Shown piece by piece: positions 1 through 7,505 of a stretch of 32,196 nt of DNA. The notes under the pieces are model-generated. The model saw only the letters and a list, made by a program, of their open reading frames with translations. It made no database searches and had not been told where the DNA came from. The stretch's first letter is position 1; each line of letters opens with the position of its first letter. Position numbers and translations under genes: made by a program. This stretch comes from Anaerolineae bacterium. Its GTDB lineage: Bacteria > Chloroflexota > Anaerolineae > Aggregatilineales > J027. The DNA lies in contig JAIOHL010000114.1 in assembly GCA_019913005.1 (NCBI GenBank), positions 1-32,196 on the forward strand. Direction: 5' to 3'.

Positions 1-1678
1 GATAGGGCAGCACCATGACCGACACCACGCCGGGCACATTGGGACGGCGCTGTTGAGGGCGGAATTTTGGCAGGACTTCTACCCGCCCCAAGCGAACCCC
101 CGGTGTATCCGCCGCCAGTTGGCGATAATCCTCAACGGTGATCGCGCGGTCACGATGCCGAAAAATAGCCGGAATCCGCAATTCCGCCTGCGCGATGGTC
201 TCCGCCATTTCGCCGCCGTCGGTGGGTGCCATCTGCTGCACCTTGAGTTTGGGCACGGCCACGTTTGGCAACGTCGCTTGGGCGGTAATTTCGGTCAGGC
301 TGCCGGGGGGCAGATTACCCTCAATCCCGCCGCCAGCCCGCATGAAGGCGACCCTCACCCGTGCGCCAGTGACTGGCACTCGCCCGCGCAGACCATCGCC
401 AAAGGTGATGGTGACTGCTTCGGGGTCAAGCCGAAAAACCGCGTCGTCCCGTCCGGCAAGGGCTAAATCGGGCACGGCCTGCCATTTCACATAACCTTGA
501 TTGACTTCCTCCACTTCGATTTCGAGCGAGTTCGGGTCTACTGAGCCAGCCCGCAACGACATGACCTGACCGGATGCGCCATCGCTTTGCCCGACCACCC
601 GTCCGCTAATCGTTTGGCGCTGGTCAATTTCAACGGCGTTGATGCCTATCCAGCTTAGGGACAAGCTCGGTACTTGTTCATTAGGCCGCACACGGGTAGG
701 CCGCAAGCGCACCCACGCCACCAAGCGATCTGCTTTGTCAGCGGCGTCCAAGCGCGGTGGTTGGTCGCCGACCCCGGCCTGAAAATTGCGTCGGACATCG
801 TTCGAGGGGGCCGCGATAAATTCGGCGGCGGGCAGCGCCAAACGAATCACCCCTCGCTTGGTCAATTTGTCGGTGTTGTCTTCAATCACGTCCAATGTGA
901 AGTAGTCAGGCCGCCCCAATGTGTCAACCCCGGTGATTTCCCACGTATGCGCGATGCCCCCACGTTTGCCAATATCCTCAAACGAATCCGGCAGGCGGAT
1001 GGTTGGGACAATGCCGATGTTGAGCAATTGCTGACCACCAGTGGGATTCGCGCCGAGGGCCTCCTTGACCGCTCCAACCAATTCCTTTTTGGGGGCTAAT
1101 AGGGCCAACCATAGGCTGCGGTCAACCGTCTGGCTGACAATCTCAAAACCGTTGGGTTCCATCGCCCCACCGGGAAAGGCCGTCGCGGTGACGTAGGGAC
1201 GGGCTTGGGAGAGGCCATAGATCGAGCGCAAACCCGTAATGACTTCGCGGAGGTCTTGTTCTTCATCATCCGTCAGGCCACGTTTGTAATAGACCTCGGC
1301 GGTAATGGGCAGCACGGTCAGCTCTTGCAGCGTTTCAAAATGAACAGGCTTCGTTAGGGTCGCCAGTGGACGGATGCTGGTGGCACTGGTCGTCGTGTCA
1401 CTATCATATTGGACGCTGACCACCCCCCGGGCCGGAATCGCCGGACGCAGGGGAATCCCCAACAACCGCAAGAACGCTAATCGCTGGCGCTCTGGAATCA
1501 GATTGGCCCGATACAATAAGGTGTCTGCCAACCATGCAAAAAGCTCAATCAGGGTTCGCCCGGGGTCGCCATCACGCGGGTTTGTCCAATCCGGCGTATG
1601 GGCCGGAATACGTGCAATCAGTTCGTCCACAAGGTCTTGATAACTACGGTCATCCAGCGCAGGGGGGATAAATGGCAT
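1..1678 (-). CDS. Baseplate J/gp47-like assembly protein of an eCIS (3' end cut by window edge)
   Basis: The frame is open from an ATG at 1678 to the left edge, giving about 559 residues with no stop. The start reads MPFIPPALDDRSYQDLVDEL, followed within 50 residues by DGDPGRTLIELFAWLADTLLYR. This opening is typical of putative baseplate assembly proteins of the Afp11/gpJ (T4 gp6-like) family, which build the wedge ring around the hub of contractile injection systems. A later ITFGDGLRGRVPVTGARV stretch and a GIEGNLPPGSL motif are classic baseplate-J signatures, and the visible end (RDRAITVEDYRQLAADTPGV) is the conserved C-terminal J segment. It follows the gp25-like gene by three bases, so it is probably the next gene of the same transcript. 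A second J-like protein (Afp12) would be expected to the left. The family call is strong; the total length is unknown. Confidence 0.93.
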   Translation of the reverse strand, partial: MPFIPPALDDRSYQDLVDELIARIPAHTPDWTNPRDGDPGRTLIELFAWLADTLLYRANLIPERQRLAFLRLLGIPLRPAIPARGVVSVQYDSDTTTSATSIRPLATLTKPVHFETLQELTVLPITAEVYYKRGLTDDEEQDLREVITGLRSIYGLSQARPYVTATAFPGGAMEPNGFEIVSQTVDRSLWLALLAPKKELVGAVKEALGANPTGGQQLLNIGIVPTIRLPDSFEDIGKRGGIAHTWEITGVDTLGRPDYFTLDVIEDNTDKLTKRGVIRLALPAAEFIAAPSNDVRRNFQAGVGDQPPRLDAADKADRLVAWVRLRPTRVRPNEQVPSLSLSWIGINAVEIDQRQTISGRVVGQSDGASGQVMSLRAGSVDPNSLEIEVEEVNQGYVKWQAVPDLALAGRDDAVFRLDPEAVTITFGDGLRGRVPVTGARVRVAFMRAGGGIEGNLPPGSLTEITAQATLPNVAVPKLKVQQMAPTDGGEMAETIAQAELRIPAIFRHRDRAITVEDYRQLAADTPGVRLGRVEVLPKFRPQQRRPNVPGVVSVMVLPY

Positions 1679-1681
1679 GGC

Positions 1682-2077
1682 TTATCGCTCCAATTCCAAT
1701 GTCAGCGCCACTTGCTGAGGAGCACCCGTGCGCCGCAGCCGATAAGCGATTTCGATTTGGATACGCGATGGCTCGTCCGGCAGTTCTTCCACATCCACGC
1801 GATCAAGGATGATACGCCCTTCCCATCGTTCCAGCGCGGCAAGAATGGTATCGCGGATGCGGGTGCGCGTGGTCAGGGTATTGGGTTCGTGCAAAAAATC
1901 CGCCAGCCCTGCGCCAAATTCGGGTTTCATTAATTGCTCACCCGGACGGGTACGCAAAATAATTTCGATGGATTGACGCACGCTGTTTTCCAGCATCGGA
2001 TACTTTAATTCACCGTTGGCATCGGGGAAGACCCATAGAGGCCAACCCACAAGTGGTTTGTCAGGTCGCGTCGTCAT
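1682..2077 (-). CDS. gp25-like baseplate wedge protein
   Basis: This 131-residue protein begins MTTRPDKPLVGWPLWVFPD. The central part (SVRQSIEIILRTRPGEQLMKPEFG, then LADFLHEPN) is the hallmark of the T4 gp25/phage W family (Afp9), which forms the inner baseplate core and nucleates sheath assembly; the E-R/P-G-E-x-x-x-x-P-x-F-G pattern is the conserved lysozyme-like core. I chose the ATG at 2077 rather than one 17 codons upstream because it overlaps the stop of the preceding gene by four bases (ATGA), a common translational coupling arrangement, and has a GGTGG motif just ahead. It lies between the 509-residue gene and baseplate J, the usual gp25-then-J order in eCIS loci. Confidence 0.92.
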   Translation of the reverse strand: MTTRPDKPLVGWPLWVFPDANGELKYPMLENSVRQSIEIILRTRPGEQLMKPEFGAGLADFLHEPNTLTTRTRIRDTILAALERWEGRIILDRVDVEELPDEPSRIQIEIAYRLRRTGAPQQVALTLELER

Positions 2078-3603
2078 GCCGGTTCCACCTTCGGATAGGG
2101 AATACAAATCTTGACGAACAACATCCATTGGAAAATTAAGTTAAGGATCAAAATGAACATAAACAGCAGCATAAAAGCAACGATAAACACAATCACAAGA
2201 CTGAGACTGCATATCCAACCAACACCGAGGGTTGGGCCAGAGGACGGTTTTTTCTTGTCCAACAGCCCATCCAACTGACCAAGCAGATTGAACATTTCCT
2301 CTGGCATATTGAAGGCGACGTTGGGTTTAAGCCCTTCCAAAAAACCGGGGGTAAATGGATTGGGCACATCAATCATGACGGGTGGGCCTTCACCGGATTC
2401 ATACCATGCCGCGATGCTGAACGGCTCACTGTAGGCGCTCCAAATCAGGTCGGGGGGGCACTCATCATCGTGACGAACGCGCACAAAGGCCCGCACCGCA
2501 TACAGCCGTCCCCGTTCATCAAAGCGCCCGAAATTGGGTTGGATGCTTTCTAAGCGCGTCGCCCATGCCTGATATAATAAATTGGCAAATCGTTCAGCCA
2601 GTCCCGATTCAATGGCAGGCCAAGAGACGGGCATTTCAAACCGGATGTCGCTTCTTTTCTCAATCAATGCCCCAATCGCCATCTCCAAAAACAGTAAAGC
2701 GGAATAATGCGTTCCATCCGTCAATTCAACTTCCAGCGCCATAATCGCCTCAGCGAGTTCCTGCGATACCGAACTGGTGCCGAACAGATCATAGGTAATA
2801 TAAAGTTCGAGCAGGATGGAGATAAACCCGTGCAGATTGGCGTCGTTCGCGTCGTATTGGGTAATCGTGTACCCACCCAATGGCAGCGAACGCACATCGC
2901 CTTCACGTAAATAGGGCGGGATGGGTGGCCCAAAATCTTTAAGGGCGGGGTCGCTCGGCGGCAAGGTGCCATATTCGGAACTCGTGACATCCACCATGCC
3001 AAATAACAGAGTGCGTTCGGCGGACTCACAAACCGCCGGGGGCAGCACAAACAGCGGCGCGACCTGTTCACTAAAGCCGGCAGAGGCAGGTCGAATCAAG
3101 GCATACCGTGCATCCAGTTCGGGGTGTCCGAGGGTCAATACCGGGCGGCGCAATGGGTCGGGGTCAAGTTCTTCTTCCAGACTATTCTGAAAACCAACCC
3201 ATCCTTTGATGGCATTCGCGCCTTTGCCGGATGTCCGCCAGCCCTCATAATAACCGGGGATGGGTTGGCCTTTGTCAACCCCCAAGCGGCGCACCACCAA
3301 GCCCGCACTCTCAATCTTTGAGGGGTCTACACGCGGCTGGCCGAATGAGCCGTACAAGTCACAGACAGCCTCTAAGAGGGCGACATTATAGACACGCTGC
3401 ATGGGCAGCATCAGCTTGAGATACCCGTTTTTGTCGCGCCGCCTCGCCACCCCGCCCTCAACTGATGCCAGACCGGGCGTGCCAGCGCGTAACTGGTCAA
3501 ACAGCGCCTCCACAAAGTCGGGGTCGGTGCGTTCAATCAACGTTGGTGCGAGTATTGCCGTATTGGAGCGTGCCCCGCGTAAAATAACCGGATGGTCTAC
3601 CAT
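2074..3603 (-). CDS. eCIS baseplate-region protein of unknown function with a hydrophobic C-terminal tail
   Basis: I do not recognise a named family in this 509-residue protein. Residues 1 to about 455 are mixed polar sequence without signal peptide; a serine/proline/glycine linker (KKKPSSGPTLGVG) follows, and residues 463-497 are an almost unbroken hydrophobic run (bases about 2113-2217) ending in a short tail with a Lys, a Cys and prolines. One long membrane helix or a tight helical hairpin would fit, with the large N-terminal part in the cytoplasm. It overlaps the spike gene by seven bases and the gp25 gene by four, so it is cotranscribed with core baseplate genes. Inference: it may link the baseplate to a membrane. 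Membrane-bound systems are known (thylakoid-anchored CIS in cyanobacteria, the CisA membrane protein of Streptomyces CIS), but I cannot show homology to their anchors. Confidence 0.8.
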   Translation of the reverse strand: MVDHPVILRGARSNTAILAPTLIERTDPDFVEALFDQLRAGTPGLASVEGGVARRRDKNGYLKLMLPMQRVYNVALLEAVCDLYGSFGQPRVDPSKIESAGLVVRRLGVDKGQPIPGYYEGWRTSGKGANAIKGWVGFQNSLEEELDPDPLRRPVLTLGHPELDARYALIRPASAGFSEQVAPLFVLPPAVCESAERTLLFGMVDVTSSEYGTLPPSDPALKDFGPPIPPYLREGDVRSLPLGGYTITQYDANDANLHGFISILLELYITYDLFGTSSVSQELAEAIMALEVELTDGTHYSALLFLEMAIGALIEKRSDIRFEMPVSWPAIESGLAERFANLLYQAWATRLESIQPNFGRFDERGRLYAVRAFVRVRHDDECPPDLIWSAYSEPFSIAAWYESGEGPPVMIDVPNPFTPGFLEGLKPNVAFNMPEEMFNLLGQLDGLLDKKKPSSGPTLGVGWICSLSLVIVFIVAFMLLFMFILILNLIFQWMLFVKICIPYPKVEPA

Positions 3604-4295
3604 AGATTTCCTGCCCCCGGTGTATAGGTCTTGCCGGAAACAAGGTCAGCAATGAGCGTGGTGCATTTTACAGTGTTGGAAAAAGTGGCGGTGGCGGCGT
3701 TGACCGTGACATTTGGCGCGGTGACGGTCATGCCGGACGGCGCATTGACGGTAACACTGGCGGAGGTTGTAATCGTGACCCCGCCTGAATCGAGCGTAAT
3801 GGATGTGCCGGTGATTTTGAGTTCAATTTTGCCCGACCCAGAGGCATCCAATGTGGCGCTGACCAGTTGCTGCGGGGTGCTAAGAATAATTTTTTCCGTC
3901 CCCTGCCCCTCCTCCACAATCGCCACACGAGTGCCGTTTTTCCCTTTGAACGCCCAGCGATCTACGCGATTGCCGCCAATTTGTTCGGATGGACGATCAC
4001 GCCCGTTCCAAAAACTACCGACGACTACCGGGAAACGTGCATCCCCATTAACAAAACTCACCAGCACTTCGTCATCTACATTGGGGATGAAAAACGCGCC
4101 CATGTTTGGCCCCGCAAATGGCACCGCGACCCGCGCCCACATCGGCCCATCATGCCCATCAATCCCGTCGGCATTCAGCAGGCGCACCTGCACCCGCCCA
4201 AGATTCTGGTCATCTTCAACGGATTCGACCAACGCCAGATAACAGGCATTCAGCACGCCTTCGCGGGGTCGTTCAAAAATCGCATCCCTGTCCAT
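3597..4295 (-). CDS. gp5/VgrG-like spike protein (OB-fold plus beta-helix)
   Basis: This 232-residue protein starts MDRDAIFERPREGVLNACYL. Residues about 15-100 form the OB-fold typical of gpV/gp5 and VgrG (ALVESVEDDQNLGRVQVRLL, then GPMWARVAVPFAGPNMGAFF and DDEVLVSFVNGD, and PVVVGSFWNG). From about residue 140 the sequence turns into short Thr/Val/Ser-rich strands (SITLDSGGVTITTSASVTVN) as expected for a trimeric beta-helix needle; no lysozyme domain is present. It would cap the inner tube and puncture the target membrane. The ATG at 4295 has AAGGG upstream and lies 14 bases after the hub stop, so I prefer it to an ATG 13 codons earlier inside the hub gene. In Afp, hub and spike are fused (Afp8); here they are two adjacent genes. 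Confidence 0.9.
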   Translation of the reverse strand: MDRDAIFERPREGVLNACYLALVESVEDDQNLGRVQVRLLNADGIDGHDGPMWARVAVPFAGPNMGAFFIPNVDDEVLVSFVNGDARFPVVVGSFWNGRDRPSEQIGGNRVDRWAFKGKNGTRVAIVEEGQGTEKIILSTPQQLVSATLDASGSGKIELKITGTSITLDSGGVTITTSASVTVNAPSGMTVTAPNVTVNAATATFSNTVKCTTLIADLVSGKTYTPGAGNLW

Positions 4296-4309
4296 CCACG
4301 TTTGTCCCT

Positions 4310-5395
4310 TCAACCGCGTCCTAAAAAGGCACACTCTGCCTCAAAATCCGTTTTATAGCCGTGCTCCAAATCGAAGCGATGGCAAACCCGCACCACATAA
4401 TAGGTGTTGTCAAATCGCCCACCCAAGCCAGACAAGGTGACATGTGTTCCCACACGCAGGGCGGGATTGCCCTCAGCGGTGGCTTCCACACAAACAAATC
4501 GCCGTGCCCGTTCATCAAACGCTGCGTCCGCCAATGCCCGCGCCTCCGTTTGGTTGTTCAGCCCTAGATGGCTGATATGATGCGAACGGCTCTGTAATGC
4601 GGTCTGCCCCAAAACATCCGCACCCTTGCGCCCCTGCCCCGGCCCCGGATTCGCTCCGGTGCTGCTGACACTAATCGTGCTACCTTGTGCGGCGTCCCAT
4701 CCGGTGAGGGTCACAGCGGTGACTTGATGGGCAAGGTCAGCCATCACCCGGACGGATTGCAATTCATTGGGCAAAGCAAGTTCCAATGTGCCGCGCCGGA
4801 CATCCTTGCGGGCCGAAACGTGCAACTCATCCCCCACGATTTGCAGATCGGCGTCATAGCGGGCCAATAATCGCCGCAAAAACGCCAAGCCGCTTTCATT
4901 AATTTGGGCCTGTGTGCCGACATTCTGGCTCAGGCCATCTATCGTTGGCGTCAGGTGAAGCGTATCGGCGATATCCCGCACAATAAAATCAAGCGTTTTG
5001 TTTTCATAAACTTTGGTGCGGCGCGTCAGCCGACCCGTCAAAAGGGCATCCTCCGCCATTACCTGCAAAGTGGGTGGAGCAGTGCTGCTAAATGCCGCCT
5101 CTAGCCCGGTAATCATCCCCCGGAAAATCTCATTTGGGCCGGTTTCATCGCCCGCATAGACTTTGATCTGAGCGCCCAAACGCAAAATGCGGTCATTCTC
5201 GAAAGCATAGTTCCCCATACCTTGAGTATCGCTGGCAAGGTTGCTGATCCGCATTTCCAATGTCGAGAAACCACCTTCGGCCTCGTTCATTTCCAGCATT
5301 TCCATCTGTTCACTGACCATCGGATAAGCCTGTTGGTCAATTTGCACGGTGGGCCGGGCAGTATAGATGGCTTCGCGTGTCGGTGCGTCTGTCAT
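4310..5395 (-). CDS. gp27-like hub protein (phage late control D family)
   Basis: This 361-residue protein matches the gpD/gp27 pattern: an N-terminal segment (YTARPTVQIDQQAYPMVSEQ) that sets out the first barrel, then FRGMITGLEAAFSSTAPPTL, the conserved LDFIVRDIADTLHL stretch and SGLAFLRRLLARYDADLQIV at about 165-190, and a C-terminal barrel ending in YYVVRVCHRFDLEHGYKTDF. These are standard features of the trimeric hub joining tube and spike. The spike gene follows by 14 bases. A Gly/Pro-rich linker (TGANPGPGQGRKGADV) separates the two barrels. The length is normal for a stand-alone hub; the spike half seen in fused Afp8 proteins is encoded separately next door. Confidence 0.9.
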   Translation of the reverse strand: MTDAPTREAIYTARPTVQIDQQAYPMVSEQMEMLEMNEAEGGFSTLEMRISNLASDTQGMGNYAFENDRILRLGAQIKVYAGDETGPNEIFRGMITGLEAAFSSTAPPTLQVMAEDALLTGRLTRRTKVYENKTLDFIVRDIADTLHLTPTIDGLSQNVGTQAQINESGLAFLRRLLARYDADLQIVGDELHVSARKDVRRGTLELALPNELQSVRVMADLAHQVTAVTLTGWDAAQGSTISVSSTGANPGPGQGRKGADVLGQTALQSRSHHISHLGLNNQTEARALADAAFDERARRFVCVEATAEGNPALRVGTHVTLSGLGGRFDNTYYVVRVCHRFDLEHGYKTDFEAECAFLGRG

Positions 5396-5408
5396 CAGGA
5401 TTCCCTTC

Positions 5409-5573
5409 CTAATCAGCCTTTAAACGCGCCTGTCGTTTGTGAGCGCGGCGCATCTCGCGCAAAATCTCACGCGGTTTGCGCTCGGTTGGCTGGGGTGGCG
5501 TGGGTGCTTCGGGTTGCGATGGCGAACGCGGTGATTCCACCTCGGCTCGGACTTCATTTATTTGAACGGACAT
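5409..5573 (-). CDS. Small eCIS-associated protein, DUF5908-like
   Basis: A 54-residue protein beginning MSVQINEVRAEVE, then a Pro/Ser/Glu linker and a strongly basic helix (REILREMRRAHKRQARLKAD). A GGAGGG ribosome binding site eight bases ahead overlaps the end of the upstream gene. Short proteins with a first strand of the type M-x-I-x-I-x-E-L-x-I/V and a basic or acidic tail lie between the Afp7-like and hub genes of many eCIS loci and are classed as DUF5908; length, position and opening fit that family. Its role is unknown; a small structural plug or assembly factor between tube and hub is a guess. Confidence 0.72.
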   Translation of the reverse strand: MSVQINEVRAEVESPRSPSQPEAPTPPQPTERKPREILREMRRAHKRQARLKAD

Positions 5574-5578
5574 CCCCG

Positions 5579-6976
5579 TCACCCTCCTCGAAAGCGAATG
5601 CGTGCTTGGGCACTCGCGCTAAACTGGACATCGGCACTGCCACTGGCTCGGACATCCACCTGCCCCGCGACGTTATAGGTCGCACTGCTGCCATAGCTAT
5701 AACTTTCGGTCTTGGTCTGAAGCAGGCCGCTGGTATTCAACTGCACACTTTGCTGCGTCACTTGGGTATGAAGTCCGGCAAACGCACCAAAGGTCGCTGG
5801 GATATGGGCTGAGGCGCTGCTGCCAAAGGTCGGAGTAAAATAGGCCGCTGCCGCATAACTCCCGCCAGCGCTGGCCTTAAATGACGACCCCGCACTCGCG
5901 CCAAACCTTGCGGCTGCACCCGCCGAAAATCCAGCACCTCCTCCTGCTGCGAAACCTGCCCCCGCACTCGCCCCAAAGCCTGCTGATACTCTGGTACTCG
6001 TGCCAAACCCTGCGGCTGCACCCGCCGAAAATCCAGCGCCTGCTCCAGCGGAAAATCCCGCCGATGCCCCAGCACCTGCCCCAAAACTGGCGGATGCGCC
6101 CGCGCCAAACCCGGCACTTGCACTCGCGCCAAGTCCTGCCGATGCCCCTGCTGCCGCGCCGAAAGCTGCACCCGCACTTGCGCCAAACCCTGCCGATGCG
6201 CCCGCGCTGATACCAGCACTGGCCCCCAATGACGCCCCAGCACTCAGTCCGATGCCAGCCGAAATGCCTGCACTGGCCCCCAATGCGGCGGATGCACCAA
6301 CGGCTGCCCCGGCTGAGGCAAACGCGGTGGGCGGGCCAAGTGGAATATCAGACGGAACGCTGACCGGGCCATCGGGAAATCGCATAGATTCAAGCGCATT
6401 TGCCAACGCTAACAGCCGCCCCGCCGTTGGGTCACCTGCGTTCGTCGCCACACCGGTAGTGCTTTGGGCGCCGGGGACTTCGACTGCCTCGTTAGACGGG
6501 CCTTGCGCATCTTGACCCTGCGCCGCAAAAACCACATCTTGTGTCGAAAGGGTGAGGTTAATCTTGGAGCGCAACGGCATCCCATTGGGGGCAAAAAAGT
6601 CCAATGTCTCTTTAAATTGCTCTACAATGCCCTTAAAACTATAAGTTCCCCACCAAAATTCGACGACGGGTGGCACTTGGCGGCTGTTGCGGCGCTGGCC
6701 CTGCGGCATGGGCCGTAACATGCGGGCAATCTTAACGGTATGAGTACGTACATCCTCGGTGCTAGAGGTATAAGTCGTGTCAAAATATAGTTCCATCGTC
6801 AGTTTGGCGGTGCTGCTGCTGACGAATTGGCGTCGCGGATTATTTCGATCAGAATCCAAACGATTAACAATCTGATATTCCAACGAGGCCGGATTGAAAT
6901 GCACATCAAACTGCTGACCCTGATTTGGGCCACTCGTGATTTTGAAGTATGCTTTGGTGACGGTGATCTCGCTCAT
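5579..6976 (-). CDS. Afp7-like CIS tube/baseplate protein with a long Gly-Ala-Ser repeat tail
   Basis: Residues 1-150 match the N-terminal domain of Afp7/gp53-like CIS tube proteins: KAYFKITSGPNQGQQFDVHF with FNPASLEYQI, LTMELYFDTTYT, PVVEFWWGTYSFKGIVEQF and LRSKINLTLS. This domain joins tube to baseplate. Relatives usually continue with a LysM domain and end near 200-250 residues. Here the LysM position (about 180-210, GRLLALANALESMRFPDGPV) is short and poorly preserved, and is followed at 218-376 by about 160 residues almost wholly of Gly, Ala, Ser and Phe (GASAGF-like units), then a 90-residue Ser/Gln/Tyr-rich end. The last codons lie just ahead of the DUF5908-like gene. The tail could be a fibrous or flexible extension on the baseplate. 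Confidence 0.88.
   Translation of the reverse strand: MSEITVTKAYFKITSGPNQGQQFDVHFNPASLEYQIVNRLDSDRNNPRRQFVSSSTAKLTMELYFDTTYTSSTEDVRTHTVKIARMLRPMPQGQRRNSRQVPPVVEFWWGTYSFKGIVEQFKETLDFFAPNGMPLRSKINLTLSTQDVVFAAQGQDAQGPSNEAVEVPGAQSTTGVATNAGDPTAGRLLALANALESMRFPDGPVSVPSDIPLGPPTAFASAGAAVGASAALGASAGISAGIGLSAGASLGASAGISAGASAGFGASAGAAFGAAAGASAGLGASASAGFGAGASASFGAGAGASAGFSAGAGAGFSAGAAAGFGTSTRVSAGFGASAGAGFAAGGGAGFSAGAAARFGASAGSSFKASAGGSYAAAAYFTPTFGSSASAHIPATFGAFAGLHTQVTQQSVQLNTSGLLQTKTESYSYGSSATYNVAGQVDVRASGSADVQFSASAQARIRFRGG
5849..6325 (-). repeat. Degenerate tandem repeat encoding a Gly-Ala-Ser-Phe tract
   Basis: The stretch encodes residues about 218-376 of the Afp7-like protein. The units are variants of GASAG and GFGAG/GFSAG. 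At DNA level longer near-copies are visible: the block around 5905-5945 (CTTGCGGCTGCACCCGCCG, AAAATCCAGC) recurs at about 6009-6048. The phase is kept throughout, so the expansion was compatible with translation. Because the repeat is rich in GCN and GGN codons, the opposite strand also stays open for long distances; those reverse frames are artefacts. Confidence 0.85.
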
Positions 6977-6998
6977 GGTGGCTCAGTCTCCCCAGTGA

Positions 6999-7505
6999 CT
7001 AACGCGGCTGCAATCGTTCCAATGGGTTGGTTGGATACAGCCCTTCGTGGGCCAAATGCAGTTCTTCAATGCCGACTTCAAAATTGCTGGCGTTGAGATC
7101 TGCCATCTTAAATTTGATGGGCAGGGCACGCACCAATTTCCACGCGAGCTTGCCGGTGCCGTCTTCGCTAAACAGGGTAATTTTGGCGTCCAACCGATAG
7201 GCCAAAGCGCCGCTCGTACTGCCATCGTTGACCCTCTGAAACCAGCCCCACAGATCACTAGGAGGGATGATGCCTCGTTTTAGAATGACCGTCGCAAACG
7301 TAACCGGGCCAGCACGCTGCACCGCCCCATAATTACGCCCGCCTTCCTTAATCACCTTTGGCTCCATCGTCGCTTCCAGGCCAGTACATTCGGTGAAGCT
7401 ACCTTCGCAAATCGAGGTCGGACTGGCGACGGCCTGACTGCCCAATAGATGGACATAGAATTCGGCGTGAAAGCGAAAAATATGGAGCGGTGCAAGGTCG
7501 GTCAT
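6999..7505 (-). CDS. eCIS inner tube protein (gp19-like), second copy
   Basis: This 168-residue protein has the gp19/Hcp-like tube fold signatures: FHAEFYVHLLG at the start, FTECTGLEATMEPKVIKEGG (the conserved C/S-G-L-x-x-x-x-E-x-x-x-x-x-E-G-G region), VTFATVILKRGIIPPSDLWGWF, and the final EVGIEELHLAHEGL. Rings of this family stack into the tube that carries cargo. Its ATG at 7505 overlaps the stop of the second sheath gene by four bases. With the tube at 9192-9653 it makes two tube genes; in Afp, Afp1 forms the shaft and Afp5 is the adaptor near the baseplate. Its place next to the Afp7-like gene suggests the Afp5-like adaptor role. Confidence 0.9.
   Translation of the reverse strand: MTDLAPLHIFRFHAEFYVHLLGSQAVASPTSICEGSFTECTGLEATMEPKVIKEGGRNYGAVQRAGPVTFATVILKRGIIPPSDLWGWFQRVNDGSTSGALAYRLDAKITLFSEDGTGKLAWKLVRALPIKFKMADLNASNFEVGIEELHLAHEGLYPTNPLERLQPR

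Noticed and set aside
3597-4334. A type VI secretion VgrG or a tailed prophage as source of the left region
   Set aside because: DUF4255, the Afp7-like and DUF5908-like proteins, paired sheath and tube genes and lack of head, packaging and lysis genes point to an eCIS; no T6SS membrane complex genes are seen.
5881-6515. Long plus-strand reading frames (109 and 171 codons) opposite the Afp7-like gene
   Set aside because: They are the reverse of the GCN/GGN-rich repeat tract; no ribosome binding site and proline/alanine-only composition.
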